Part shown: positions 1 to 9,303 of the stretch, piece after piece
Position numbering within the stretch: the first letter of the stretch is position 1
Layout of the letters: the number at the start of each line of letters is the position of its first letter
Origin: Hymenobacter terricola
Lineage (GTDB): Bacteria > Bacteroidota > Bacteroidia > Cytophagales > Hymenobacteraceae
Assembly: GCF_017921975.2 (NCBI RefSeq)
Contig: NZ_JAGEMO020000027.1
Coordinates: 1 to 64,000, forward strand
Direction: 5' to 3'
DNA: 64,000 bases
Notes under the pieces: model-generated
The model's database searches: none
Seen by the model: only the letters and a program-made list of their open reading frames with translations
Told to the model about the DNA's origin: nothing
Position numbers and translations under genes: made by a program

Positions 1-177
1 AAAAAAAATCGGACGCAAGTGATTGAGCACAACGAAGAAGTCTACAAAAATCGTAACCAAATCGAACGCTGCTTCAACCGCCTCAAGCGGTTTCGGGGCC
101 TCGCTTCACGCTACGAAAAGAACGCCAGCACCTTTCTGGCAATGGTCACCCTCGGAGCCATCCTGATGTGGCTTTAA
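1..177 (+). mobile_element. IS5-family transposase, C-terminal fragment (cut by window edge)
   Basis: The frame opens at base 1 and runs 58 codons to TAA at 175-177. The residues include NRNQIERCFNRLKRF followed by FLAMVTLGAILMWL, the usual C-terminal end of IS5-family (IS427-like) DDE transposases; the glutamate of QIERCF is the expected last catalytic acid. The gene is open at its left end, so its intactness cannot be judged. The stop lies only 13 bases from the convergent xylanase stop at 191, so the element's right terminal repeat should fall around 178-195. I cannot test this because the left end is outside the window. Confidence 0.8.
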
Positions 178-190
178 TTGTTTACACGTC

Positions 191-1330
191 CTAGAACTTC
201 ACCACCTCATAAAAGGCCTTTTTCGGCTTCAGCTGCTGGTCAAACAACAGCGGGTAGTTCTTCCGGCCGGCCACCGGGTAGGTATCCAGCCAGGTATATC
301 TGTCCGAAATATTCCAGAACGTCACGCCCGTCAGCACATTTTTGTAGTCGCGGAACGTGTTGAACACCATGCGGTATTTCTCGGCTTGCTGCTGCTCCAT
401 GGTCGGCGTGTAGGCATCTGCTTCGCCGGGGCGCTTCTCGCGCCGGCTCTTCTCCCAGGGGTAAATCGACACGTCCAGCTCGGTTATCTGCACCTTCAGG
501 CCCAGCGAGGCAAACCGCTCGATGGTGGCCCGCAGCTCCTTTTGCGTGGGCTCCTGCAACGACCAATGCGCCTGCAAGCCCACCGCGTCAATCGGGACTT
601 TGGCGTCCCTGAGCTTCTTGAGCAGGCGGTACACCCGCTCGCGTTTTTCGGGGCGCTCGGTGTTGTAGTCGTTGTAGAACAGCACGGCCTTGGGGTCGGC
701 CGCGTGAGCGTATTCGAAGGCTTTGGCGATGAAATCCTCGCCGCAGATTTTGTACCAGTCCGAATTGCGCAGAAACTGCGTGCTGTCGTCGGCAATGGCT
801 TCGTTCACCACGTCCCAGGCGTAGATTTTGCCCTTGTAACGCTTCACCACGGTATCGATGTGGTCGTGCAGGCGCCTGAGCAGCACCCCTTTGCTCACAA
901 CAGAGCCATCGGCATTCTTGAAAAGCCACTTGGGCGTTTGCTCGTGCCAGCACAGATTATGGCCGCGCACCCGCAGCGCATGCACCTGGGAGAAATTCAC
1001 AATCTGGTCGGCATCATCCCAGAAATAACGGTTTTCCTCGGGGTGAATGGGGCCCATCTTCATGGCATTCTCCGGCGTCAGGCTGTTGAACTGCTGAATA
1101 ATCAGCGACGCTTCCGGGCCTTTCAACGATGAAGGGCCGATGGCCACACCAATAGGAAAATAGGCCTTGTAGTAGTCTTTCAGCCCCTTATCCGTTGCAA
1201 TTGGCACCGCTTGGGCATGCGCCAGCGCCGTAACATCGTAGCGGCTGTTGAGCACGCCGAGGCCGGCCATCAGCAGGCCGCCCAGCACCAGGCGGCGGAG
1301 TGGGGTGGCAAAGAGAATGGTTTGCAGCAT
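191..1330 (-). CDS. Secreted endo-1,4-beta-xylanase, GH10
   Basis: A 379-residue GH10 enzyme that hydrolyses internal beta-1,4 bonds of xylan. The start at 1330 gives a signal-peptide-like N-terminus (LRRLVLGGLLMAGLGVL), whereas the upstream ATG at 1450 adds 40 residues of non-signal sequence. The acid/base glutamate is in WDVVNEA (about residue 177) and the nucleophile in QITELDVS (about 284). The substrate-cleft motif RGHNLCWHEQTP is also present. The C-terminus (FYEVVKF) looks complete for the family. It is the last gene of the xylan locus, separated from transketolase by 312 bases, and may have its own promoter. A transposase fragment ends just beyond its stop codon. Confidence 0.93.
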   Translation of the reverse strand: MLQTILFATPLRRLVLGGLLMAGLGVLNSRYDVTALAHAQAVPIATDKGLKDYYKAYFPIGVAIGPSSLKGPEASLIIQQFNSLTPENAMKMGPIHPEENRYFWDDADQIVNFSQVHALRVRGHNLCWHEQTPKWLFKNADGSVVSKGVLLRRLHDHIDTVVKRYKGKIYAWDVVNEAIADDSTQFLRNSDWYKICGEDFIAKAFEYAHAADPKAVLFYNDYNTERPEKRERVYRLLKKLRDAKVPIDAVGLQAHWSLQEPTQKELRATIERFASLGLKVQITELDVSIYPWEKSRREKRPGEADAYTPTMEQQQAEKYRMVFNTFRDYKNVLTGVTFWNISDRYTWLDTYPVAGRKNYPLLFDQQLKPKKAFYEVVKF

Positions 1331-1642
1331 AGCAGCGAAGTGAGGGTAGGTATGTCGATAAAAGAACGCCGGACAGCGCCCCTGATTCTCAAAAAAAAGC
1401 CCATGAATGGCCTCGCCGATGCCCCATTCAAGGGTCACCAACAAGGTCATTCATGGGCATCGTATCATGGCCGGCTTGCCACTGCCAGCGCAAAGGCCAG
1501 CCAAAGGCGGCGACTGGTTAGCCGTCGAAAAATCAGGGAATTGCGCACGGGTGGGATTGGTTGCGGGTGGTCAGTTTTTATAACTTGCAGGGATGCAGTA
1601 GCGCAGCGCCCGGTAGCCTCCCGGCCGCCCGCAACGCCCCGC
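1331..1642. other. Gene-free 312-bp stretch upstream of the xylanase, with an inverted repeat
   Basis: No credible gene is visible. A 10-base inverted repeat, CCCATGAATG at 1400-1409 and CATTCATGGG at 1448-1457, lies 70-130 bases ahead of the xylanase start. It could be an operator or a chance palindrome. No TAnnTTTG promoter element reading towards the xylanase was found. Confidence 0.35.
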
Positions 1643-3712
1643 CTAGTTGCCTTTGGCTACTACTTGCTTTTTCTCTACTTTTTCTTCCTCGGGATGGCCG
1701 GCCAGCACGGCCTTGGCCCGCTTCACCACATTCGCCACGGTGAAACCGAATTTCTCGAACAGCAATTCGGCCGGCGCCGAAGCGCCGAAGCGGTTCATGG
1801 CCACGACGCCGCCCTCGTCGGTCGTGTATTTGTGCCAGCCGATGGGCGAGCCCGCCTCAATGGCCAGCCGCTTGCGCACGCTGGGCGGCAATACCGTTTC
1901 GCGGTAAGCTTTGTCCTGATGCTCAAACAATTCCCAGCTCGGCATGCTCACCACGCGGGTAGGGGTACCGTCTTTTTCAAGCACTTTTTGGGCTTCCATG
2001 GCCAGGGCCACCTCCGAGCCGGTGGCCACGAAGATGAACTCCGGCTGGCCGCCCTGGGCCTCGCTCAGAATGTAGGCGCCTCTGGGCACGCCCTCGCGGG
2101 CCGAGCCGAGCTTGGTCTGGTCGAGAATGGGCAGTTTCTGGCGCGAAAACACGAGCACGACCGGCGATTTCGGCGTGGTCATGGCAATGCGCCAGGCTTC
2201 GGTGCTTTCGTTGGCATCGGCGGGGCGCAGCACCACGATGTTGGGAATGCTGCGCAGGGCCAGCACCTGCTCGATTGGCTGGTGCGTGGGGCCGTCCTCG
2301 CCCAGCCCGATGCTGTCGTGGGTGAACACGAACGTGGCCGTGCTCTCGGACAGCGCCGTGAGGCGGATAGCTGCCCGCATGTAGTCACTGAATGTGAGGA
2401 AGGTGCCGCCGTAGGTGCGCAGGCCGCCGTGGTGGGCAATGCCGTTCATGGCCGCGCCCATGGCGTGCTCACGCACCCCAAACCATACGTTGCGGCGCTC
2501 CAGGTGCAGCGGCTGGAAGCTGTCGTCGCCCGACTTATCCATCTCGTTGCTGGTGGCCAAATCGGCCGAGCCGCCGAACATGAACGGCACCGATTTCTTA
2601 AGGACATCCAACGCTTTGCCCGAGGCCTGGCGGGTGGCCAGCTCGCCATCGGCGGGCGTGTACACGGGCAGGTCTTTGTCCCAGCCTGCGGGCAGCTTGC
2701 CATCGAAGGAGAGCTTGAACATCTCAGCATCGGCCTTGAATTCCTTGGCGTAGGCGGCAAAGTCCTTTTCCCACTGCTTTTGCAGCTCCGCCCCTTTCAG
2801 GCCGGGCTGCCTGAGGTGCTCGTATACTTCGGCCGGCACCTGGAACGACTGCTCGGGGTCGAAGCCGTAGAACTTCTTGGTGGCCTTCACATTGTCTGGT
2901 CCCAGCGCGCTGCCGTGCGATTTGCTGCTGCCCGCCAGCGGCGAGCCGAAGCCGATAATCGTGCGCACCGCGATAATCGACGGCCGGTCCTTCACCGACT
3001 GCGCCACCCGAATGGCATTCTCAATTTCGTCGAGGCTGTTGCCGTCCTGCACGTGCTGCGTGTGCCAGTAGTAGGCATCGAAGCGCTGCATGGGGTTTTC
3101 GGTGTAGGCGAAACTGGTGGGGCCGTCGAGCGAGATTTTGTTGTCGTCGTACAGGTAAATCATCTTGCTCAGCTGCAAGTGGCCGGCCAGCGAAGCCGCC
3201 TCCGAGGCAATGCCTTCCATCAGGTCGCCGTCGCTCACCAGCACGTAGGTGTAGTGGTCCTGCACCGGCGCGTGGCCCTCTTTGTTGTAGAGCGCGCCGA
3301 GGTGCGCCTCCGCCATGGCCATGCCGAGGCCGTTGGCAAAGCCCTGGCCCAGCGGACCGGTGGTTACTTCCACGCCGGCTGTGATGTGCGACTCCGGATG
3401 GCCCGGCGTCTTGGAATCGAGCTGCCGGAACTGCTTCAGGTCATCGAGCGACAAGTCGTAGCCGTACAGGTGCAACAGGCTGTACAGCAGCGCCGAGCCG
3501 TGCCCGGCCGATAGCACAAACCGGTCCCGGTTGGGCCACTTCGGGTCTTGCGGGTTGAAGCGCAGGAAGCGCGACCACAGCACGTAGGCCATGGGCGCGG
3601 CGCCCAACGGCAGGCCGGGGTGACCGGAATTGGCTTTCTGCACCATATCGACTGACAGCAGCCGGATGGTATTGACGCTCAGTTCGTCAATGGATACTTG
3701 GGGGTTGCTCAT
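1643..3712 (-). CDS. tkt: Transketolase
   Basis: A 689-residue thiamine-diphosphate enzyme of the non-oxidative pentose-phosphate pathway that transfers two-carbon units between xylulose-5-phosphate and aldoses. It shows the N-terminal SGHPGLPLGAAP, the cofactor motif SDGDLMEG with DDNKISLDG downstream, and GVREHAMGAAMNG with a pyrimidine-domain glutamate. Length is normal for the family. The C-terminus carries a lysine-rich tail (EEEKVEKKQVVAKGN). It lies 178 bases downstream of xylA, so the product of XylB enters central metabolism through a gene in the same locus. Another copy may exist elsewhere in the genome; that cannot be seen here. Confidence 0.95.
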   Translation of the reverse strand: MSNPQVSIDELSVNTIRLLSVDMVQKANSGHPGLPLGAAPMAYVLWSRFLRFNPQDPKWPNRDRFVLSAGHGSALLYSLLHLYGYDLSLDDLKQFRQLDSKTPGHPESHITAGVEVTTGPLGQGFANGLGMAMAEAHLGALYNKEGHAPVQDHYTYVLVSDGDLMEGIASEAASLAGHLQLSKMIYLYDDNKISLDGPTSFAYTENPMQRFDAYYWHTQHVQDGNSLDEIENAIRVAQSVKDRPSIIAVRTIIGFGSPLAGSSKSHGSALGPDNVKATKKFYGFDPEQSFQVPAEVYEHLRQPGLKGAELQKQWEKDFAAYAKEFKADAEMFKLSFDGKLPAGWDKDLPVYTPADGELATRQASGKALDVLKKSVPFMFGGSADLATSNEMDKSGDDSFQPLHLERRNVWFGVREHAMGAAMNGIAHHGGLRTYGGTFLTFSDYMRAAIRLTALSESTATFVFTHDSIGLGEDGPTHQPIEQVLALRSIPNIVVLRPADANESTEAWRIAMTTPKSPVVLVFSRQKLPILDQTKLGSAREGVPRGAYILSEAQGGQPEFIFVATGSEVALAMEAQKVLEKDGTPTRVVSMPSWELFEHQDKAYRETVLPPSVRKRLAIEAGSPIGWHKYTTDEGGVVAMNRFGASAPAELLFEKFGFTVANVVKRAKAVLAGHPEEEKVEKKQVVAKGN

Positions 3713-3890
3713 AAAGCTCTGTTCGTTAGAAAACTTCTCCGGCCAGCTGCGTCACTGTTCCCACCATTCCGCAGCCGGCCGGTTCCGTTTTCGATTAGTA
3801 ATGAGAAGGAGGCCTGTGCTTAGAGTACCGGGTGGGCAGTATTCCACTCCAACTTACTCCAACCAGTCGCTACTTGTTCTCAATAGGGGG

Positions 3891-5222
3891 CTAGATGTAC
3901 TGGTTGATGATGCTTTCCAGCCACTCCTGCTTGCCGCTGCGCGGCGTGGGCTCGCCCGATTTGTGGGCAATAGTGCGCAGGTCTTCCAGCGTCAATTGGC
4001 CTTTTTCGAAGGCTGCGCCTTCGCCCGAATCAAACGAGGCGTAGCGCTCGGTGCGGAATTTCCTGTAGGCCGATTTTTCCAGGATGGCATCGGCCGTGAC
4101 CAAGGCGCGGGCGAAGGTGTCCATACCGGCGATGTGGGCGATGAAAATATCCTCCAAATCGGTCGAGTTGCGGCGCGTTTTGGCGTCGAAGTTGATGCCG
4201 CCCTGGGTGATGCCCCCGGCTTCGAGGATGATGAGCATCGACTCGGTTATCTCGTTCAGGTTGTTGGGGAATTGGTCGGTATCCCAGCCGTTCTGGTAGT
4301 CGCCGCGGTTGGCATCCATGCTGCCGAGCATGCCGGCGTCGGCGGCCACCTGCAGCTCGTGCTGGAAGGTGTGGCCGGCCAGCGTGGCGTGGTTCACTTC
4401 GAGGTTCAGCTGGAAATCGTTCTCCAGGCCGTGCTCTTTCAGGAAGCCGATGACGGTAGCGGCATCGAAATCGTACTGGTGCTTGGTGGGCTCGGCCGGC
4501 TTGGGCTCGATGAAGAACTTGCCGGTGAAGCCCTGCTGGCGGGCGTAGTCGCGGGCCATGGTCAGGAAGCGGGCCATGTGGGCCTGCTCGCGCTTCATGT
4601 CGGTGTTCAAGAGGGTCATGTAGCCCTCGCGGCCGCCCCAGAACACGTAGTTTTCGCCGCCCAGCGCGATGGTGGCATCGATGGCATTTTTCACCTGCGT
4701 GGCCGCGTGGGCCACCACCTGAAAGTCGGGGTTGGTGCTGGCCCCGTTCATGTAGCGCGGGTTCGAAAATACGTTGGCCGTGCCCCAGAGCAGCTTCACG
4801 CCGCTTTCCTGCTGGTGCTGCTTCACGTAGTCCACCACGGTGGCGAGGTTGCGCTCGTACTCGCTCAACGACGAGCCTTCTTCCACGAGGTCAATGTCAT
4901 GGAAGCAATAATAGGGCGTGCCGAGCTTGGTGAAGAACTCAAACGCCGCGTCCGCCTTGTCCTTGGCGCGGCCGACAATTTCGTGGTGCGAATCCCAGGC
5001 AAATTTCTTGGTGCCGGGGCCGAACGGGTCGCCGCCGGTGCCCACAAACGTGTGCCAGTAGGCCGTGGCGAAGCGCAGGTACTCCTTCATGGTCTTGCCG
5101 GCCACCACGCGGTTTTCGTCGTACCATTTAAACGCCAGCGGGTTATCCGATTCGCGGCCTTCGTAGCGAATGGTGTCGATGCCCGTAAAAAATTCTGTTT
5201 TCGAAAGCGTGTTGCTAGACAT
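3891..5222 (-). CDS. xylA: Xylose isomerase
   Basis: A 443-residue cytoplasmic enzyme that converts D-xylose to D-xylulose. The catalytic histidine is in YCFHDIDLVEEG. Metal ligands are visible in FIEPKPAEPTKHQYDFD, LEVNHATLAGHTF and GSMDANRGDYQNGWDTDQFP. Length and architecture fit the class II enzymes of Bacteroidetes and plants. It sits between xylB (96 bases upstream) and tkt on the same strand. The xylB-xylA gap carries the GTTGTCAGTTnTT-type repeat. Confidence 0.96.
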   Translation of the reverse strand: MSSNTLSKTEFFTGIDTIRYEGRESDNPLAFKWYDENRVVAGKTMKEYLRFATAYWHTFVGTGGDPFGPGTKKFAWDSHHEIVGRAKDKADAAFEFFTKLGTPYYCFHDIDLVEEGSSLSEYERNLATVVDYVKQHQQESGVKLLWGTANVFSNPRYMNGASTNPDFQVVAHAATQVKNAIDATIALGGENYVFWGGREGYMTLLNTDMKREQAHMARFLTMARDYARQQGFTGKFFIEPKPAEPTKHQYDFDAATVIGFLKEHGLENDFQLNLEVNHATLAGHTFQHELQVAADAGMLGSMDANRGDYQNGWDTDQFPNNLNEITESMLIILEAGGITQGGINFDAKTRRNSTDLEDIFIAHIAGMDTFARALVTADAILEKSAYRKFRTERYASFDSGEGAAFEKGQLTLEDLRTIAHKSGEPTPRSGKQEWLESIINQYI

Positions 5223-5251
5223 GAGATAAGGTGGTTGGTTGGGGAAAGTAT

Positions 5252-5345
5252 TTGTTGTCAGTTCTTGGTGGTGAGTTGTTCGTCATTTGTTATTGGTTGC
5301 CAGTATCGGGGAATTATTTCACTGAAAACTAACAACCGACAACTC
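5252..5345. repeat. GTTGTCAGTT/AACAACCGACAACT repeats at the xylB 3' end
   Basis: Degenerate copies of a GTTGTCAGTTnTTAG motif (from 5256) and its complement ACTAACAACCGACAACTC (5326-5343) flank the xylB stop codon. The related motif is seen again at 14970-15036 beside the SusC stop. They form a loose inverted repeat that could act as a bidirectional terminator. Confidence 0.5.
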
Positions 5346-6818
5346 TTTAGGTAAAGCGTCTTGCCAGCGGGTGTAGGCCGTCTGATACTGTTCGCGGAGC
5401 GCCTCGGTGGGCTCCACGGTCAGTATGCGTTCGAGGCCACCGAAGGCTTCGGCCGGACCGGCGTATACGCCGGCGCCGATGCCCGCGCCGCGCGCCGCGC
5501 CCTGGGCCGCGTCGGTGTTGTAGAGTTCCAGTGTCACGTTGCCGGCGTTCACGAAAGCTTCGCGGAATACGGGGCTGAGGAACATGTTGGCGTTGCCGGC
5601 GCGCACGGTGCGCACCTGCACGCCCATCTGGCGCATGATGTTCATGCCGTAAATCAGGGCGAACACGATGCCCTCCTGGGCGGCGCGCAGCAAGTGCGCC
5701 TGGCTGTGAATGTTGAAGTTCAGGCCGTGCAGCTCAGCATCGGTGGGGCGGTTTTCGAGGATGCGCTCGGCCCCGTTGCCAAAAGGCAGGAAAACCAGGC
5801 CCTCGGCGCCCACGGGGGCTTGCGCGGCGCGGCGGTTCATCTCGTCGTAGGGCATTTCGCCCACTATTTTGCGCAGCCAGCTGTTGAGAATGCCGGTGCC
5901 GTTCATGCACATCAGCACGCCGTTGCGGGGCTGCGCGGCCGTGTGGTTGACGTGCACGAAGGCATTCACGCGCGAGGCCGGGTCGGAAGCCGGCGCATCC
6001 GTGATGCCGTACACCACGCCCGACGTGCCGGCCGTGGCCGCGATTTCGCCGGGGTTCAGCACGTTGAGGGAGAAGGCGTTGTTGGGCTGGTCGCCGGCCC
6101 GGTAGCTGATGGGGGTGCCGGCCGTGAGGCCCAGCTCCTGCGCGGCTTCGGCATTCAAATGGCCCTGCACCGAGAAGGTGTCCACCACCTCGGGCAGCAG
6201 GTCGGCGCTGATGCCGTAGTAGTCGAGCAGCTCCTGGGCGACGGCCTGCTTCTTAAAATTCCAGAACACGCCTTCCGACAGGCCCGACACGGTGGTTTGC
6301 AGCCGGCCGCTCAGCTTGAAGGCGATGTAGTCGCCGGGCAGCTGAATCTTGTGAATCCGGGCGTAAATCCCGGGCTCGTTTTCGCGCACCCACTTCAGTT
6401 TGGACGCGGTAAAATTGCCGGGCGAATTCAGGAAATTCTCCAGGCAATATTCCTCGCCCAGCTCGGCGAAAGCCTGGTTGCCGAGGTCCACAGCGCGGCT
6501 GTCGCACCAGATGATGGCGGGGCGCAGCACCTTGCCGTCCTTGTCCACCAGCACGAGGCCGTGCATCTGGTAGGTGATGCCGATGCCGGCCACGAGGTCG
6601 GGGTCGAAGCCGTAATCGGCTTTGAGCTGAGCGGTGGCGTTCACGCATTCCTGCCACCAGCGCTCGGGGCGCTGCTCGGCCCAGCCGGCCTGGGGCACGC
6701 TGATTTCCATTTCCTGCCTGGGGGAAATGGCCGTGGCCACGGCCTTGCCGGTGGCAATGTCAAGCAGCGAAGCTTTGATAGAAGAGCTACCGATGTCGTA
6801 GCCGAGGAGGTATTTCAT
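5319..6818 (-). CDS. xylB: Xylulokinase (FGGY family)
   Basis: A 499-residue FGGY carbohydrate kinase that phosphorylates D-xylulose to xylulose-5-phosphate. The start at 6818 begins MKYLLGYDIGSSS, the N-terminal phosphate-binding motif; the longer frame from 6872 adds 18 residues ending in repeat-derived sequence. The catalytic aspartate is probably in YRAGDQPNNAF, and GTSGVVYG is the second phosphate motif. The last residues (ELSVVSFQ) are encoded by a dispersed GTTGTCGGTTGTTAG-type repeat, so the native C-terminus appears to have been overrun. Neighbours xylA and tkt support xylulose as the substrate. Confidence 0.93.
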   Translation of the reverse strand: MKYLLGYDIGSSSIKASLLDIATGKAVATAISPRQEMEISVPQAGWAEQRPERWWQECVNATAQLKADYGFDPDLVAGIGITYQMHGLVLVDKDGKVLRPAIIWCDSRAVDLGNQAFAELGEEYCLENFLNSPGNFTASKLKWVRENEPGIYARIHKIQLPGDYIAFKLSGRLQTTVSGLSEGVFWNFKKQAVAQELLDYYGISADLLPEVVDTFSVQGHLNAEAAQELGLTAGTPISYRAGDQPNNAFSLNVLNPGEIAATAGTSGVVYGITDAPASDPASRVNAFVHVNHTAAQPRNGVLMCMNGTGILNSWLRKIVGEMPYDEMNRRAAQAPVGAEGLVFLPFGNGAERILENRPTDAELHGLNFNIHSQAHLLRAAQEGIVFALIYGMNIMRQMGVQVRTVRAGNANMFLSPVFREAFVNAGNVTLELYNTDAAQGAARGAGIGAGVYAGPAEAFGGLERILTVEPTEALREQYQTAYTRWQDALPKELSVVSFQ

Positions 6819-6849
6819 AGTTGGATAGGCAGATTCATTTTGAGAAATT

Positions 6850-6998
6850 GAACGTCGTGCTGAGCTTGTCAAAGCATCTCGCTCGCGCCGCCTGACGCCG
6901 GAACCTCACCCCCGGCCCCTCTTCCGCGAAGAGGGGAGCCGGATGAAGCGGTAGAGATGCTTCGGCGGCGCGGACGCCAGATGAGCAGGACGTTCTGG
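6850..6998. repeat. Compound inverted repeat of the GAACGTCRTGCTGAGC family
   Basis: The left arm GAACGTCGTGCTGAGCTTG starts at 6850. The inverted right arm (GAGATGCTTCGGCG, then GAGCAGGACGTTC) ends near 6997. Nested between them is a different hairpin, CCCCTCTTC (6916-6924), three bases, GAAGAGGGG (6928-6936). It fills the gap between GH3 and xylB. Related arms occur near 11313, 13013, 24213 and 39760. Confidence 0.75.
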
Positions 6999-7007
6999 TT
7001 TTATTAT

Positions 7008-9185
7008 TTACTTAATCGTGAGCAAAGCCGAGGCGGCCGGACTGGCCCCCAGCGCCACGCTGCGGGCACCGGGCAGCGAGCCGCCCACCCACACCGTGAC
7101 CGGCCCGGTGGCAGCCACCAACTTGCCCTGGGCACTCACTAACGCCAGCATTTCCGGCGTGAGCGTGAACTTGACCGTGGTGCTGGCCCCCGGCGCGAGC
7201 TTTACGCGCTTGAAATTTTTCAGGGCAAAGAGCGGCGTTTGAGCGCCCTTCACGGGCGGGTGCGTGAGGTAGAGCTGCACAACTTCCTCGCCTTCCACCT
7301 TGCCGGAATTGGTGACGGTGGCGGTGACTTCGACGGGCTTGTTTTTGGCGATTTTCGAACCAGCCAGTTTCACCGCGGGGTAGGTGAATTTGGCGTAGCT
7401 CAGGCCGTAGCCGAAGGGGTAGAGCGGCGCGGCGCTCATGTAGCGGTAGGTGCGGCCGGCCATGTGGTAGTCCTCGTAGGCGGGCAGCTGGTCGAGGCTT
7501 TTCGGGAAGGTGATGGGCAGCTTGCCGGAGGGCGAGACTTTGCCAAACACCACGTCGGCCACGGCGTTGCCGCCTTCCTCGCCGGGGTACCAGGCCAGCA
7601 CCACGGCATCGCAGAGCTCGTGCACTTCGGCCAGGTTCATCGGGCTGCCGCCGGTGATGATGGCAATAATGGGTTTGGTATTGTTTTCGCGCAATTTCCT
7701 GAGGAAGTCAATCTGGTTTTTGGGCAGGTTGTAGTCGAGCCGGTCGCCGAAGGTAGGCGAGGCGATGGACTCGCCCTCCTCCCCTTCCAACAGTCCGGTA
7801 ATGCCCAGCACCACAAACGTAGCATCGGAAACGCGGGAACTGCTGCTCACCCAGTCGATGGTGTTGGCATTGGGCCGGTCGAGCATGGCCCCCTGGCGGT
7901 ACTGCACCTGGCTGCCGGGCTGCACGCCGCCCACAATGCCTTCGAGGATGGTTTTCATCTCGGGGTTCACGCCGTAGTAATTGCCGAGCAGGGCGTCGAG
8001 GTTGGCGGCATTGGGGCCGCACACAAAGTATTTGGATAGGTCGTTGCGCAGCGGCAGCACGCCGTTGTTCTTCAGCAGCACGATGGACTTTTGGGCGGCT
8101 TCGCGGGCCAGGGCGCGGTTAGCGGCGCTGTTGATGACTTCGGGACCGAGCTTGTCGTACGGACTGCCGCCCTGAGGGTCGAGCAGGCCGAGCTTGAACT
8201 TGGTGCGGAGCAGGATGGCCAACGAGCTGTCCATCCTGGCCTCGGTGGTGAGGCCTTTTTTGACGGCTTCGGGCAGGCTGGGGTATACGCTGCCGCAGTT
8301 CAGGTTCACGCCGCGGTCCAGGGCTAGGGCGGCGGCTTCGGCGGGCGTTTTCACAACTTTATGGCCCTCGTAGAAATCGACCAATGCCCAGCAGTCGCTC
8401 ACAATGTGGCCTCTGAAGCCCCACTGCTGGCGCAGCACGTCGTGCAGCAGGTATTGGTTGCCGCAGCAGGGCTCGCCGTTGGTGCGGTTGTAGGCGCACA
8501 TCACGGCTTCCACTTTGGCATCGACCAATTGGTGAAAAGCCGGCAGGTAGGTTTCCCACAAATCCTGGGGCGTGGGCTCGGCGTTGAAGACGTGACGCAG
8601 GCGCTCGGGGCCGCTGTGCACGGCGAAGTGCTTGGCGCAGGCCGCTACCTTCAGGTGGCGCGGGTCGTCGCCCTGCAGGCCCTGCACGAAGGCCACGCCC
8701 ATGCGGCCGGTGAGGGTGGGGTCTTCGCCGTAGGTTTCCTGGCCCCGGCCCCAGCGCGGGTCGCGGAAGATGTTGATGTTGGGCGTCCAGAACGTGAGGC
8801 CGCTGTACTGCTGGCGGTAGCCCTTGGCTACGGCCGCGTTGTAGGAAGCGCGGGCCTCATCGGAAATGGCGGTGGCCACGCGCCTAGCCAGGTCGTCGTC
8901 GAACGTCGCGCCCAGCCCGATGGCCTGCGGGAACACCGTGGCCGCGCCGGCCCGGCCCACGCCGTGCAGGGCTTCGTTCCACCAGTTGTAGGCAGGGATA
9001 TTCAGGCGCTCGATGGCCTTGCTGCTGTACATCATCTGGTCGGCCTTCTCCTCAATGGACAGTTTGGAGATGAGGTCGTTGACGCGGGCGTTGATGGGTT
9101 GGGCGGGGTCGAGAAACAGGGCGGTTTGGGCGGTGGCGGCGTGGGCTATAAAAAGCAAGGTGAACAGCCAGACGTAGCGCCTCAC
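7008..9185 (-). CDS. Secreted GH3 beta-xylosidase or beta-glucosidase, repeat-modified start
   Basis: About 725 residues from the proposed GTG at 9185; it removes terminal sugars from oligosaccharides, probably xylose here. Seen: the GH3 N-terminal barrel (SGLTFWTPNINIFRDPRWGR), KHF (AACAKHFAVHSGPE), the nucleophile aspartate in HIVSDCWALVDF, the second GH3 domain and a C-terminal fibronectin III-like domain (NKPVEVTATVTNSGKVEGEEVVQLY). The signal peptide RRYVWLFTLLFIAHAATAQ follows directly after the GTG. An ATG at 9317 is in frame, but the intervening 44 residues (PLTPSPKRRG and so on) are encoded by a hairpin repeat and would bury the signal peptide. The arrangement WGRGQETYGEDP matches bacterial beta-xylosidases. 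Product confidence is high; the start is uncertain. Confidence 0.88.
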   Translation of the reverse strand: MRRYVWLFTLLFIAHAATAQTALFLDPAQPINARVNDLISKLSIEEKADQMMYSSKAIERLNIPAYNWWNEALHGVGRAGAATVFPQAIGLGATFDDDLARRVATAISDEARASYNAAVAKGYRQQYSGLTFWTPNINIFRDPRWGRGQETYGEDPTLTGRMGVAFVQGLQGDDPRHLKVAACAKHFAVHSGPERLRHVFNAEPTPQDLWETYLPAFHQLVDAKVEAVMCAYNRTNGEPCCGNQYLLHDVLRQQWGFRGHIVSDCWALVDFYEGHKVVKTPAEAAALALDRGVNLNCGSVYPSLPEAVKKGLTTEARMDSSLAILLRTKFKLGLLDPQGGSPYDKLGPEVINSAANRALAREAAQKSIVLLKNNGVLPLRNDLSKYFVCGPNAANLDALLGNYYGVNPEMKTILEGIVGGVQPGSQVQYRQGAMLDRPNANTIDWVSSSSRVSDATFVVLGITGLLEGEEGESIASPTFGDRLDYNLPKNQIDFLRKLRENNTKPIIAIITGGSPMNLAEVHELCDAVVLAWYPGEEGGNAVADVVFGKVSPSGKLPITFPKSLDQLPAYEDYHMAGRTYRYMSAAPLYPFGYGLSYAKFTYPAVKLAGSKIAKNKPVEVTATVTNSGKVEGEEVVQLYLTHPPVKGAQTPLFALKNFKRVKLAPGASTTVKFTLTPEMLALVSAQGKLVAATGPVTVWVGGSLPGARSVALGASPAASALLTIK

Positions 9186-9280
9186 CCCCTCTCCAGAAGA
9201 GAGGGGGGCCGACCGATTTTCAACCTGCGCATAACCGGTATCCCCTCTCCTTTTCGGAGAAGGGGTCAGGGGGTGAGGCG
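9178..9280. repeat. CCTCACCCCCT hairpin repeat overrunning the GH3 start
   Basis: A perfect 13-base inverted repeat (CGCCTCACCCCCT at 9178-9190 and its complement at 9268-9280) encloses two smaller hairpins: CCCCTCTCC-type arms around GAAG, and CCCCTCTCCTTTTCGGAGAAGGGG. In the minus direction it reads LTPSPKRRG and LSSGEG, the usual translation of this widespread repeat type. It overlaps the proposed GTG start of the GH3 gene. Confidence 0.8.
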
Positions 9281-9303
9281 ACCCGGCCGCACGATAAAAT
9301 AAT

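Noticed and set aside
1211..3514. 767-residue open frame on the plus strand opposite transketolase
   Set aside because: It is antisense to a well-supported gene and reflects high-GC codon structure; its translation is His/Arg/Gly-rich without any family motif.
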